64,000 nucleotides of DNA from Gordonia westfalica (GTDB lineage Bacteria > Actinomycetota > Actinomycetes > Mycobacteriales > Mycobacteriaceae): assembly GCF_900105725.1 (NCBI RefSeq), contig NZ_FNLM01000034.1, positions 2,232,001 through 2,296,000 on the forward strand, given 5' to 3'. Made by a program: the position numbers and the translations under genes. Shown piece after piece: positions 7,176 to 18,190 of this stretch; position 1 is the stretch's first letter, and each line of letters starts with the position of its first letter. A model generated the notes under the pieces. That model saw only the letters and a program-made list of their open reading frames with translations. It did no database searches and was not told the origin of the DNA.

Positions 7176-8168
7176 TCACCCCAGGTTTTGTGCCGCCTCC
7201 AATGTGGGCTGGTCCTCGGGGCCGAGGCCAGCGTAGTGGAGCGTTTCGAACTCGGTCGGGGGAATATGGCCAATACTCGAGTGCAACCTGCTGTTGTTGT
7301 ACCAGTCGACCCAACCAGCGGTCGCGAACTCGACGTCGGAGATCGTCCGGTACGGGCCGGAGTGGAAGATCGTGGTCCGGATGCACTCGGTCTTGTACAA
7401 GCCGTTCACCGACTCGGCCAGCGCGTTGTCGTAGGCGTCCCCGACCGATCCGATCGACGCTGCGATGTCTTCGAGTCGCAGACGCTCAGTCAGTGTAACC
7501 GATGTGTACTGACTTCCGGCATCCGAATGATGAATAAGCTCAGCAGCTTTCACCGGATGCCCTTCCCGATTGCGCTGCCACAGTGCCATCCGAAGCGGGA
7601 CTGTCACCAACTCCACCGACTTCGATGTCGAGGCGTGCCATGCCACGATTCGACGGGAGAACACGTCGATGATGAACACCACATACACCCACCCAGCCCA
7701 GGTCCGGCAGTAGGTGAAATCGGTCACCCAAACCCGGTTCGGTTCGGCAGCACTGAACTGTCGGTTCAACAGATCCTCCGCGCGGACACCATCAGCGGAT
7801 CTGACGGTCGTTCGGACTCCCTTCGACCGTCGAATTCCTTGGTGGCCTATCACTTTCATCGCTCGATCAACGGCGCCATAGAACACCCCAGGCAGAGTTG
7901 TGCGATGCAGATGGGCGCGCATCTTCACCCGCCCGTAGAGGCCCTCGGGAGTCATCTTCCGCCGGCCGTCGTCACCGGTGCGCCAGACGACAGTGCGCAC
8001 CGCATCGACGACGTGGGCATCAGAGACCGTCCATGCGGCAGGCGTGCGTGATCGCCATGCCCGGTAGGTTCGTGCGGCAATCTGGCAGCCCTGCCCACGC
8101 AGGACCCGGCAGATCGACTCGACCGCAAACCCGTTGGCGCGCATCTGATCTATGAACGCCACGATCAT
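7176..8168 (-). CDS. IS3-family transposase OrfB, DDE integrase domain (copy 2)
   Basis: 330 residues, identical to the copy-1 protein except for Ile in place of Leu in the AMKVIGHQGIRR segment. All three DDE residues are present (VTDFTY, HSDAGSQ, DNALAESVNG). The ATG overlaps the orfA stop as ATGA. The protein appears functional, so either IS copy could mobilise both. Confidence 0.92.
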   Translation of the reverse strand: MIVAFIDQMRANGFAVESICRVLRGQGCQIAARTYRAWRSRTPAAWTVSDAHVVDAVRTVVWRTGDDGRRKMTPEGLYGRVKMRAHLHRTTLPGVFYGAVDRAMKVIGHQGIRRSKGVRTTVRSADGVRAEDLLNRQFSAAEPNRVWVTDFTYCRTWAGWVYVVFIIDVFSRRIVAWHASTSKSVELVTVPLRMALWQRNREGHPVKAAELIHHSDAGSQYTSVTLTERLRLEDIAASIGSVGDAYDNALAESVNGLYKTECIRTTIFHSGPYRTISDVEFATAGWVDWYNNSRLHSSIGHIPPTEFETLHYAGLGPEDQPTLEAAQNLG

Positions 8169-8476
8169 CGGTTGCGGGGGTCGAGTTCCCCCGCGAAGAA
8201 AGTTGTCGCTGCTTTCAGAATGGCAACGTCTTCTCGTAACTGCTTGTTCTCGGCCTTGAGGCGCTTGATCTCGGCGGACTCCTTCGTAGTGGTCCCGGAG
8301 CGGGCGCCGGCATCGATCTGGGCTTGTACGGCCCATCGACGTACCGTCTCTCCGCCGACACCGACCTGCTTGGCGATCGCTTCGGCCGCGGCAGTCAACG
8401 ACGTGTACTCGCCGCCGTGGGCCTCCAGCAACCGCAAGGCCCTCGAACGGACCTCCGGGTCGATTTTCTTAGGCAT
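8165..8476 (-). CDS. IS3-family transposase OrfA (copy 2)
   Basis: 103 residues, same protein as copy 1: an N-terminal helix-turn-helix domain and a C-terminal coiled coil. The one-base difference between the two IS copies lies between this start and the terminal repeat and does not affect the protein. Confidence 0.9.
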   Translation of the reverse strand: MPKKIDPEVRSRALRLLEAHGGEYTSLTAAAEAIAKQVGVGGETVRRWAVQAQIDAGARSGTTTKESAEIKRLKAENKQLREDVAILKAATTFFAGELDPRNR

Positions 8477-8529
8477 GTGCTCATCCTTCCTGACTCAGAA
8501 GGAAGCGGTATCAAACCTGGGGTGATTCA

Positions 8530-9693
8530 AAGGCCAAGAAGGACCCGACCGCGAAGTGTACGCCGGAGTACGACGCCGCGTGGTACGTACGAACCACCGA
8601 GGACCACAGCGAGTCAGGGGTCACAGCCAATGGCAGACAACCTTCAGGCAAAGACGTCCGGAAGGCCGATTGGGCCTACGAGACAACGATCGCGGTTGCG
8701 GCAAACCCTCTTGGCGAGGCTGGTCCACATCCACTTCTCGCCGTTGGAATGTCGATCGATAAACCTGCCGCGCGCCCCGCCGAAAATGCCATGGCGGCAA
8801 TCGATTCAATGATCGATCGAGGACATCGACTGACCCTGTTTGTGGGGGACCGCGCATACGCGCCCAGCACCGATGTCACCAAGCTCCAAGGACCTCTGAA
8901 GGCGCGCGGGATCGCCGTCGTCAGCGACTACCGCAAAGACCAGCTCGGCATCAAGGAACAGCATGCTGGTGCGTTGTATGTCGAAGGTGTCGCATACGGC
9001 CCCTGCCTACCCGACGCTCTCGCTAATGCCTCAATCGATTTTCGAGAGAACAGGACTAGCGAGGAGGTGTACTTGGCTCGAATCGAAGAACGTCGCCGTT
9101 ACCAACTCCAACAGAAGTCAAGCCCCGACGCCAATGGTGTCGTTGTAATGCGTTGCCCCGCAGCTGGTCCCGCACCCACCGTAAGCTGCGCGCTCAAGCC
9201 ACGGGCAGGCAAAGCAGAACTCGGACTGCCATCCCTACCGCCGACAACGAACGTGCCAGACGTGCCCCCACGAATCTGTACCAACAAGGAGTCCGTCTCC
9301 TTCGGGCCCGAGCACGGCCTCAAATATGGACAGAAGGTCCCCTACAAGACCTCCGAATGGCGGAAGCTCTACCACTCACCACGCAACACAATCGAAGGCC
9401 TCAACGGCCTACTCAAGAACGACGCGACCGCGGCATTCGCCTCACCAGGCCGCCGACGAGTCCGAGGTCGCGCCGCGCAGACTATCTTCGCGGCCCTGAT
9501 GATTGCCGCCATCAATGTCAGCAAGATCCGCAGCTACCTACGCGAACGCGCATCGCACGACACAGATCACTCCACAACACCACGTAGCAAACCATCAAAC
9601 GATGGCCGCAGGCGAAGGCACACGCTGTCGGAGTACTCGCGAAGCACAACTGACGGTTTAGCATCCCGCGCCGGACCAGACCGCGACAGCTAG
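8530..9693 (+). pseudogene. DDE-transposase-like gene, 5' end removed by IS copy 2
   Basis: The frame is open from the base after the IS end and continues without a start codon for about 73 codons before the first ATG at 8749. The upstream codons are protein-like (KADWAYETTIAVAANPLGE, PHPLLAVGMSIDKPAA), so the gene began inside or beyond the sequence now occupied by the IS. Visible motifs include TLFVGDRAY, KARGIAVVSDYRKDQLGI and, near the end, NTIEGLNGLLKN, a spacing that suits the D and E parts of a DDE transposase. The C-terminal 45 residues are polar and low in complexity. I did not find the missing 5' portion elsewhere in the window. The specific IS family is uncertain. Confidence 0.65.
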
Positions 9694-9792
9694 GCCTGCA
9701 ACCCGCCCCGCCCATCCGCGGGACGGCAGAGGTCGTTGCAGGCCGCAGATTCCCGCACCCAGGCAAGCTGAAGTCCAACGTCATGCAAGCAC

Positions 9793-9828
9793 AAACCCGC
9801 TCGAACGCCCAGTTCAAGCGGGTTTTTT
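9793..9828 (+). terminator. Intrinsic terminator-like hairpin with T-run
   Basis: Arms AAACCCGCTCGAAC and GTTCAAGCGGGTTT (one mismatch) around GCCCA, followed on the plus strand by TTTTTT. It could end transcription of the transposase remnant. Read on the minus strand it also lies about 65 bases past the tRNA-Gln gene, so it may serve both. Confidence 0.7.
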
Positions 9829-9847
9829 GTGCCGCGAGGCGCCTGCG

Positions 9848-9875
9848 GCGAGTTCCGCAAACATGGGGCCGTCAG
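9848..9875 (+). repeat. 28-bp direct repeat, copy 2 of 2, beside tRNA-Gln
   Basis: Second copy of the 5247-5274 repeat, one base different. The next bases again contain a similar TTCTGCAAAC block, so the element end may be internally repetitive. Its position 19 bases from the tRNA 3' end suggests an element boundary, though the repeat does not include tRNA sequence. Confidence 0.6.
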
Positions 9876-9894
9876 TTCTGCAAACAACCCGTTG

Positions 9895-9966
9895 CTCCCC
9901 CACCAGGACTCGAACCTGGAATGCCTGAACCAAAATCAGAAGTGTTGCCGATTACACCATGGGGGA
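9895..9966 (-). tRNA. tRNA-Gln (anticodon TTG)
   Basis: On the minus strand the acceptor arms TCCCCCA and TGGGGGA pair. The anticodon arm is TCTGA-TTTTGGT-TCAGG with loop anticodon TTG, and the T arm contains GGTTCGAGTCC. The discriminator base is G and CCA is not encoded. The 72-base gene reads toward the island, so its 3' end faces the mobile DNA. tRNA 3' ends are common integration targets for genomic islands and phages. Confidence 0.93.
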
Positions 9967-10034
9967 ATACTGCGCTGACGATTGTGCCACAGGCCTCCGG
10001 CGCGACGACCCGGGCACTCTCGTCAGCACGACTT

Positions 10035-10078
10035 CATTTCGACGCTGCGACTTCGATCGAGGTCGCAGCGTCGAAATG
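10035..10078. terminator. Perfect 17-bp stem hairpin downstream of the fabG-like gene
   Basis: Arms CATTTCGACGCTGCGAC and GTCGCAGCGTCGAAATG with a 10-base loop, 14 bases beyond the stop of the minus-strand SDR gene. There is no U-tract. It is a likely transcription end in this high-GC background. Confidence 0.6.
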
Positions 10079-10092
10079 AGGTCTGGGAGTCG

Positions 10093-10848
10093 TCAGTCCT
10101 TCGGGCCACCGGCCACGTAGACGACCTGACCGGAGACGAAGCCTGCACCCTCGCTGATGAAGAACGAGGCGGTGTGGGCGATGTCCTCGGGGACGCCGAC
10201 GCGGTTCACCGGGATCTGGGCTGCCGAGGCCTTCTTGAAGTCCTCGAAGGGGACGCCGATGCGCTCGGCGGTGGCGGCGGTCATCTCGGTCTCGATGAAA
10301 CCCGGGGCGATGGCGTTGGCGGTGACGCCGAACTTGCCCAGCTCGATGGCCAGGGTCTTGGTGAAGCCCTGCATGCCGGCCTTGGCGGCCGAGTAGTTGA
10401 CCTGACCGCGGTTGCCGAGCGCCGAGGTGCTCGACAGGTTGACGACGCGGCCCCAGCCGGCGTCGACCATGTACTTCTGGGCGGCCTTGGTGACGTTGAA
10501 GGCGCCGCGCAGGTGGACGGCCATGACGGCGTCCCAGTCGTCGACGGTCATCTTGAACAGCAGGTTGTCGCGGGTGATGCCGGCGTTGTTGACGACGACG
10601 GTCGGCGCACCGAGCTCGGCGGCGACCTTCTCGACAGCTCCCTGCACCGACGCCTCGTCGGCGACGTTCGCGCCCACGGCGATGGCCTTGCCGCCCTTGT
10701 CGGTGATGGCCTTGACGGTGTCGGCGCAGGCATCGGCGTCGAGGTCCAGGACGGCCACGGCCAGGCCGTCGTCGGCCAGCCGCTTGGCCACGGCAGCACC
10801 GATACCCCGTGCGGCGCCGGTGACGATCGCAGTCTTCTGCGTGCTCAT
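10093..10848 (-). CDS. 3-oxoacyl-ACP/acetoacetyl-CoA reductase-like SDR
   Basis: 251 residues, a classical short-chain dehydrogenase. The Rossmann glycine motif TGAARGIG is at residues 10-17, NNAG follows the fourth strand, and the catalytic Ser with YSAAKAG gives the Ser-Tyr-Lys set. VNLSSTSALGNRGQVNYSA and APGFIETEMT are typical of FabG/PhaB-type reductases that use NADPH on 3-ketoacyl thioesters. The ATG is preceded by GGAGG seven bases upstream. It is a single gene transcribed away from glmU. It could serve beta-oxidation-linked or fatty-acid metabolism; substrate specificity cannot be read from the sequence. Confidence 0.85.
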   Translation of the reverse strand: MSTQKTAIVTGAARGIGAAVAKRLADDGLAVAVLDLDADACADTVKAITDKGGKAIAVGANVADEASVQGAVEKVAAELGAPTVVVNNAGITRDNLLFKMTVDDWDAVMAVHLRGAFNVTKAAQKYMVDAGWGRVVNLSSTSALGNRGQVNYSAAKAGMQGFTKTLAIELGKFGVTANAIAPGFIETEMTAATAERIGVPFEDFKKASAAQIPVNRVGVPEDIAHTASFFISEGAGFVSGQVVYVAGGPKD

Positions 10849-11127
10849 TCATACCTCCGTTGGTCGATGTGCGCGCCGGGACGCCCGGCGCACCTGTGTG
10901 GTCCGCTCCCCGCTGTGCGTCGAAGCCGCACGCTCAAGGCGCACCGATCGAACGCTCGGGGTAACGCGGTCCCTTGTGTTCTATCAGGTGTGTTCGCGGA
11001 AGTGTGTTCCATCACGTGAGGAGCACCGTATCGCCGGGAAACGGTGCGGCGCGTGATTGCACTGCGCTACCGATGCGTAGGATCGCACCCGACGTGAACA
11101 CCGATGAAGGAAGAGGGTGGGCATTCG

Positions 11128-12612
11128 ATGTCGGGAACGTCGCCATCTGTGGCCGTGATCGTGCTGGCCGCGGGTGCCGGTACCCGCATGAAGTCCAAGA
11201 CCCCGAAAATCCTCCACACGATGGCCGGCCGGTCGCTTCTGGGCCACGCCCTGCACGGCACGTCGGGCATCGACCCCGACCATCTGGTCGTCGTGGTCAG
11301 CCACGAACGTGAACGGGTCTCCGCCGCCGTCGCCGACATCGCCGCCGAACTGGGCCGCGACATCGCGATAGCCGAACAGGACGAGCCCCGCGGCACCGGC
11401 GACGCCGCCCGCGTCGGACTCACCGGCCTGCCCGAAACGTTCCGCGGAACGGTCATCGTGACCGCCGCCGACGTCCCGCTCCTCGACGCCGACACCCTGC
11501 GCGGCCTCATCGACACCCACACCGCCGACGGTGGTGCCGCGGTGACGCTCACCAGCTTCGTCGCCGACGATCCGACCGGCTACGGGCGCATCATCCGCGC
11601 CGACGACGACACGGTCCGCGCGATCGTCGAGCACAAGGACGCATCCGAAGCAGAGCGCGCGATCACCGAGGTCAATGCCGGTGTCTACGCCGTCGACGCC
11701 GACGCCCTGCGGGACGGGCTCTCGAAGCTGTCGACCGACAACGTCCAGGGCGAGTTCTATCTGACCGACATCGTCGAGATCGCCCGCGACGCCGGTCAGG
11801 CCGTTCGCGGGTTCACCGTCGCCGACCCCGTCCTCGTCGCCGGCTGCAACGACCGCGCGCAGCTCGCCGACCTCGGCGCCGAGCTCAACCGCCGGATCAT
11901 CCGCCGCCACCAGGTCGACGGCGTGACGATCGTCGACCCGGCGACCACCTGGATCGACGTCGACGTGACGATCGAGGCAGACGTGCGCATCGAACCCGGC
12001 ACCCAGCTGTACGGACGCACCCACATCGCGGCCGACGCGGTCGTCGGACCCGACACCACACTCAACGACGTCACCGTCGGCGAAGGCGCCCAGGTCATCC
12101 GCACCCACGGCAGCGACGCGGTCATCGGCGGCGACGCCACCGTCGGCCCGTTCGCCTACCTGCGACCGGGCACCGTGCTCGGCGTCGCGGGCAAGATCGG
12201 CACCTTCGTCGAGACCAAGAACGCAATCATCGGCGACGGCTCCAAGGTTCCGCACCTCACCTACGTCGGCGACGCCACGATCGGCGAGCACTCCAACATC
12301 GGGGCGTCGAGCGTCTTCGTCAACTACGACGGCGTGAACAAGCACCGCACGGTCATCGGCGACCACTGCCGGACCGGCTCGGACAACATGTTCGTCGCGC
12401 CGGTGAGCGTCGGCGACGGGGCATACACCGGCGCCGGAACCGTCGTGCGGCAAAATGTACCGCCGGGAGCCCTCGCGGTCTCGGCGGGAGCACAACGTGT
12501 CATCGAGGACTGGGTTGTCACCAAACGACCCGACACCGCGGCGGCACGAGCGGCACTCGAGGCACGCGACAAGGCTGCCGAGGCACGCGACAAGAACTCC
12601 GGGTCCGCATAA
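11128..12612 (+). CDS. glmU: Bifunctional UDP-N-acetylglucosamine pyrophosphorylase / glucosamine-1-phosphate N-acetyltransferase
   Basis: 494 residues, close to the M. tuberculosis GlmU length. The N-terminal uridylyltransferase has the signature [15 protein letters not shown] (from residue 13) and [10 protein letters not shown]. The C-terminal half is a left-handed beta-helix acetyltransferase with hexad repeats and the active-site stretch [20 protein letters not shown] and NYDG. It makes UDP-GlcNAc for peptidoglycan and mycolyl-arabinogalactan linker in the cytoplasm. An earlier in-frame ATG at 11104 exists, but it overlaps the purine-rich AAGGAAGAGG that suits the ATG at 11128, so the later start is preferred. 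prs follows after 81 bases, probably in the same operon. The C-terminus ends in a charged Ala/Lys/Asp tail, as in other actinobacteria. Confidence 0.95.
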   Translation: MSGTSPSVAVIVLAAGAGTRMKSKTPKILHTMAGRSLLGHALHGTSGIDPDHLVVVVSHERERVSAAVADIAAELGRDIAIAEQDEPRGTGDAARVGLTGLPETFRGTVIVTAADVPLLDADTLRGLIDTHTADGGAAVTLTSFVADDPTGYGRIIRADDDTVRAIVEHKDASEAERAITEVNAGVYAVDADALRDGLSKLSTDNVQGEFYLTDIVEIARDAGQAVRGFTVADPVLVAGCNDRAQLADLGAELNRRIIRRHQVDGVTIVDPATTWIDVDVTIEADVRIEPGTQLYGRTHIAADAVVGPDTTLNDVTVGEGAQVIRTHGSDAVIGGDATVGPFAYLRPGTVLGVAGKIGTFVETKNAIIGDGSKVPHLTYVGDATIGEHSNIGASSVFVNYDGVNKHRTVIGDHCRTGSDNMFVAPVSVGDGAYTGAGTVVRQNVPPGALAVSAGAQRVIEDWVVTKRPDTAAARAALEARDKAAEARDKNSGSA

Positions 12613-12693
12613 CGGACCCGAGAACTCCTGCCGTTCGCGGCAGGCAGCCCAACTGATCGACCCATAGATCGACCGAACGGACAGAAGAGTTTC

Positions 12694-13671
12694 ATGACCT
12701 GGACCACCGACAACCAGAAGAACCTGATGCTGTTCTCTGGTCGTGCCCACCCCGAACTGGCTGAAGCAGTCGCCGACGAACTGGGCATCAAGGTGACCCC
12801 CCAGACGGCACGCGACTTCGCCAACGGCGAGCTGTTCGTCCGTTTCGAGGAGTCCGTGCGCGGCTCGGACGCGTTCGTCCTGCAGAGCTGCCCCTACCCG
12901 CTGAACCAGTGGGTCATGGAGGCGCTGATCATGATCGACGCTCTCAAGCGCGGTTCGGCCAAGCGCATCAGCGTGATCCTGCCGTTCTACCCCTACGCCC
13001 GCCAGGACAAGAAGCACCGCGGACGCGAGCCCATCTCGGGCCGGCTCGTCGCCGACCTGCTCAAGACCGCCGGCGCCGACCGCATCATCACCGTCGACCT
13101 GCACACCGACCAGATCCAGGGCTTCTTCGACGGCCCGGTCGACCACATGCACGCCCTCGGCCAGCTCGCCGGCTATGTCTGCGACAACTACGGCACCGAC
13201 AACATCACCGTCGTGTCGCCGGACTCCGGTCGTGTGCGCGTCGCCGAGAAGTGGGCCGACGCCCTCAGCGGCGCTCCCCTGGCCTTCATCCACAAGACCC
13301 GCGACCCGCTGGTGCCCAACCAGGTCAAGTCGAACCGCGTGGTCGGTGAGGTCGAGGGACGCACCTGCGTCCTGATCGACGACATGATCGACACCGGCGG
13401 CACCATCGCCGGCGCGGTCCGCGTCCTCAAGGAGGCCGGCGCCGGCGACGTCATCATCGCCACCACCCACGGCGTCTTCTCCGACCCGGCCGCCGAGCGC
13501 CTCGCCGCCTGCGGCGCCAAGGAGGTCATCGCGACCGACACGCTGCCCATCCCCGAGGACAAGCGCTTCGAGAACCTCACCGTCCTGTCGATCGCCCCGC
13601 TGCTCGCGCAGACGATCCGCGAGGTCTTCGAAAACGGTTCGGTCACAAGCCTGTTCGACGGAATCGCCTAG
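12694..13671 (+). CDS. prs: Ribose-phosphate pyrophosphokinase (PRPP synthetase)
   Basis: 325 residues, full length. The N-terminal Pribosyltran_N domain contains FANGELFVRFEESVRG and the flexible-loop segment YPYARQDKKHRGREPI with the catalytic Lys/Arg. The PRPP-binding loop CVLIDDMIDTGGTI lies near residue 230. It makes PRPP from ribose-5-phosphate and ATP for nucleotide, His, Trp and decaprenyl-phosphoryl-arabinose synthesis. The start has GAAGAG eight bases upstream. It is downstream of glmU, the order also known in mycobacteria. Confidence 0.96.
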   Translation: MTWTTDNQKNLMLFSGRAHPELAEAVADELGIKVTPQTARDFANGELFVRFEESVRGSDAFVLQSCPYPLNQWVMEALIMIDALKRGSAKRISVILPFYPYARQDKKHRGREPISGRLVADLLKTAGADRIITVDLHTDQIQGFFDGPVDHMHALGQLAGYVCDNYGTDNITVVSPDSGRVRVAEKWADALSGAPLAFIHKTRDPLVPNQVKSNRVVGEVEGRTCVLIDDMIDTGGTIAGAVRVLKEAGAGDVIIATTHGVFSDPAAERLAACGAKEVIATDTLPIPEDKRFENLTVLSIAPLLAQTIREVFENGSVTSLFDGIA

Positions 13672-13690
13672 TCTATCTGTCCCCTCTCAA

Positions 13691-13730
13691 CACCGCGCCC
13701 GGATGTTCACACGAACATCCGGGCGCGGTG
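13691..13730. terminator. Bidirectional terminator between prs and the AraC-type gene
   Basis: An 18-bp perfect stem CACCGCGCCCGGATGTTC / GAACATCCGGGCGCGGTG with a four-base loop, between two convergent genes. It is strong enough to work in both directions, although the flanking U-tract is short. Confidence 0.8.
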
Positions 13731-13731
13731 T

Positions 13732-14772
13732 CTATCCCGACCTCCGGCGCGTCTCCGACGGCGCGACACCGTATTTGCGTCGGTAGGCCGCGGCGAACCG
13801 GCCGGTGTGCATGACACCCCAGCGGGTGGCGATGTCGGTGACGGTCGAGGTTCCGCCGCAGGTCATCAGGTCGTTGTGGATGCATTCGAGCCGGACGTCG
13901 AGCACGTATTCCATGGGACTCAACCCGACGCACTCGCGGAATCCCTGCTGCAGGCGGCGGGCGCTGACCGTCCCGATCTCCGCCAGTTCGCCGACTGTCC
14001 ACGGTCGAGCAGGGTCGGCGTGGATGGCGTCGATGACCCGTTTGACCATGCGGGGACGGGTACCGGCCATCGGGTCGTCGGTCTCCGGTAGCGCCGCGAG
14101 CACCAGTGCCGTCGTCAGCATGCCGCCGAGCTGCTCGGCCATCCGCGGATTCCGGAGCAGCAGGCCGTCGGAGAACGCGACCTGCTGTCGCGCCGACCGC
14201 AGCAGCCCCAGCCATTCGGCGCCGGCGCCCGTGCGCAGGTCCAGCTGACGGGTCAACGACCTGCCCGGACGACCCGCGATCCGGTCGATCTCGCGCTGTA
14301 GGTAATCGCGCTCGATCTTGAATCCGATGATCTCGCAGGACTTGCTCCAGTTGGTGATGACCGTCGGGGTGTCGGGCGGGTTGAGCGTCGCCTGACCCGG
14401 TCCGGAGACGATCTCCCGGCCGTCGGTGACCGAGGCGATGCTGCCGGACAGCGGCACGTTGATCGCCCAGGCTCCCGGATGGTCGGTGTCGATCGAGACA
14501 TCCGCGCCGAAGCCGATCCGGGCGAGCACCGTCGAACCGATAGCAGTGGATTCCAGACGGTAGTGGGAGGCGTCGTCGCGGGACAACGGTCGCAGCTCAT
14601 GGGGGAAATAGGCGTCCGCGACGACCTCGTGGACCTCGTCCCAATCGGCCATCCCCGAGCCCACCACTCGACGAGGCATCGGCGTCTGCTGCGACACCGG
14701 CACCCCTGCGTGCGGCCCCGACGCGGGCGTATCTCCCCTCACGAGGTCCAGCCTAGCTGTGACAGCAGTCAC
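13732..14772 (-). CDS. AraC/XylS-family transcriptional regulator (NphR-like)
   Basis: Up to 346 residues. An N-terminal cupin-like ligand-sensing region (about 60-190, [29 protein letters not shown]) is followed by two C-terminal helix-turn-helix motifs: [25 protein letters not shown], written here in parts, and [25 protein letters not shown]. It is divergent from the flavin-reductase, oxygenase and dioxygenase genes. Known NphR of Rhodococcus controls a two-component 4-nitrophenol hydroxylase from the same layout, so it is probably their activator. The longest start is a GTG at 14772, inside a palindrome; a GTG at 14742 is an equally possible start and would leave that palindrome outside the gene. 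Confidence 0.85.
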   Translation of the reverse strand: MTAVTARLDLVRGDTPASGPHAGVPVSQQTPMPRRVVGSGMADWDEVHEVVADAYFPHELRPLSRDDASHYRLESTAIGSTVLARIGFGADVSIDTDHPGAWAINVPLSGSIASVTDGREIVSGPGQATLNPPDTPTVITNWSKSCEIIGFKIERDYLQREIDRIAGRPGRSLTRQLDLRTGAGAEWLGLLRSARQQVAFSDGLLLRNPRMAEQLGGMLTTALVLAALPETDDPMAGTRPRMVKRVIDAIHADPARPWTVGELAEIGTVSARRLQQGFRECVGLSPMEYVLDVRLECIHNDLMTCGGTSTVTDIATRWGVMHTGRFAAAYRRKYGVAPSETRRRSG

Positions 14773-14863
14773 TTCTGTCGATCGGAAGCGACCCAGATCG
14801 CATCGTTGCGCAGACCGGATCGACGCTTCGCTAAGCGGATCGACGCAATGTGACCGCAGTCAT
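14759..14863. promoter_or_regulatory. Candidate operators in the AraC/reductase divergent region
   Basis: Two motif pairs are visible. GTGACAGCAGTCAC (14759-14772) recurs as GTGACCGCAGTCAT (14850-14863), each a GTGAC-N4-GTCAC type dyad. CGGATCGACGC occurs twice as a direct repeat at 14816-14826 and 14836-14846, a 20-base period of about two helical turns, which is the usual arrangement of AraC-family half-sites. The AraC-type regulator encoded to the left is the obvious candidate to bind. Confidence 0.5.
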
Positions 14864-14918
14864 ACGTTTGGTCGCACCGCCACATCAGCCGCTACCGAGA
14901 ACGAAGGAGCTGATCCCC

Positions 14919-15488
14919 ATGGACCAACGCACGATGCGCAACATCTTCGGACAGTTCGCCACCGGCGTCACCGTCATCACCTGCGCGAACGACGAGGGCA
15001 CGCCGCATGGCGCGACGGTCACCGCGTTCACCCCGATCTCGATCGAACCCCGCCTGTGCCAGGTGACGCTGACCCGCAAGTCCAAGGCGTGCGGCTTCCT
15101 CGACGACGCCCCGTTCGCGGTGAACATCCTCAAGTCGGATCAGCTCGACACCGCCATGCACTTCGCCGGCAAGCCGCAGGAGCACGGTCCGGAATGGAGC
15201 TCGGACTGGCTCGTCCCGGCACTCGCCGACACCGCCGCGACGCTGATCTGCAATCCCTGGGCGTCGTACGACGGTGGCGACCACGTCATCTACGTCGGCG
15301 AGATCGTCGACGCCGTCGTCGACACCGAGGCCGAGCCGCTCCTGTTCTACCGCAGCAAGTTCCACGACCTCGGCGACACCTCGGGCGCCGCCGCCTACTG
15401 CGGCAGCCTCGACGACCCGCACAGTCGCTGGTTCGACGCGACCGCCCGGTTCACCCCGAGCTGCGTGCCGCTCTCCGCCGTTTCCTGA
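14919..15488 (+). CDS. Flavin reductase component of a two-component aromatic monooxygenase
   Basis: 189 residues with a flavin-reductase-like (FMN-binding split-barrel) domain: [16 protein letters not shown] at the start, [16 protein letters not shown], and [12 protein letters not shown]. Such proteins use NAD(P)H to supply FADH2 to a partner oxygenase. The ATG has AAGGAG ten bases upstream. The HpaB-like oxygenase starts 41 bases after the stop, so the two are co-transcribed. It is similar in role to NphA2, NpcB or HpaC; which of them is the closest cannot be settled here. Confidence 0.88.
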   Translation: MDQRTMRNIFGQFATGVTVITCANDEGTPHGATVTAFTPISIEPRLCQVTLTRKSKACGFLDDAPFAVNILKSDQLDTAMHFAGKPQEHGPEWSSDWLVPALADTAATLICNPWASYDGGDHVIYVGEIVDAVVDTEAEPLLFYRSKFHDLGDTSGAAAYCGSLDDPHSRWFDATARFTPSCVPLSAVS

Positions 15489-15529
15489 TCAACCAGACCA
15501 TCTGCCGCACAACCGAAGTGAGGACCATC

Positions 15530-18102
<2,573 letters not shown>

Positions 18103-18129
18103 CGATCTCACCCGCAGAACGGGTTCGCG

Positions 18130-18167
18130 AGCGGTCCGGGTTCTCCCCCTCTGGAACCCGGACCGCT
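18130..18167 (+). terminator. Terminator after the dioxygenase gene
   Basis: Arms AGCGGTCCGGGTTC and GAACCCGGACCGCT (14 bp, perfect), loop of 10 bases, followed by TTTGC. It separates the aromatic operon from the ArsC-like gene. Confidence 0.75.
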
Positions 18168-18190
18168 TTGCGCTGGGTACGGTGTATTTC

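Larger units (their letters stand above)
7172..8529 (-). mobile_element. IS3-family insertion sequence, copy 2 (inverted)
   Basis: Complete 1358-bp element with the same terminal repeats (TGAATCACCCCAGGTTT) and the same two frames as copy 1, in opposite orientation. It has inserted into a DDE-transposase-like gene, whose reading frame resumes at 8530, directly after the IS end. Flanking bases (CCC left, AAG right) show no target duplication. Because the copies are inverted and near-identical, recombination between them could flip the 2.1 kb between them, including the PLD-EVE gene. Simple swapping of flanks, tested by eye, does not restore a clean duplication either. Confidence 0.9.

Noticed and set aside
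3737..8529. Composite transposon with outer target duplications
   Set aside because: Bases outside the two IS ends (GGA before 3737, AAG after 8529) do not match, so classical composite transposition is not shown.
9848..9966. Attachment site containing the tRNA-Gln 3' end
   Set aside because: No second copy of the tRNA 3' sequence is present in the window. The nearby 28-bp repeat is outside the tRNA, so an attL/attR pair is not established.
10984..13470. 828-codon open frame on the minus strand
   Set aside because: It is antisense to glmU and prs, both full-length with all family motifs. Long antisense frames are expected in GC-rich coding DNA, and this one has the Val/Asp/Gly/Arg-heavy composition of a shadow.
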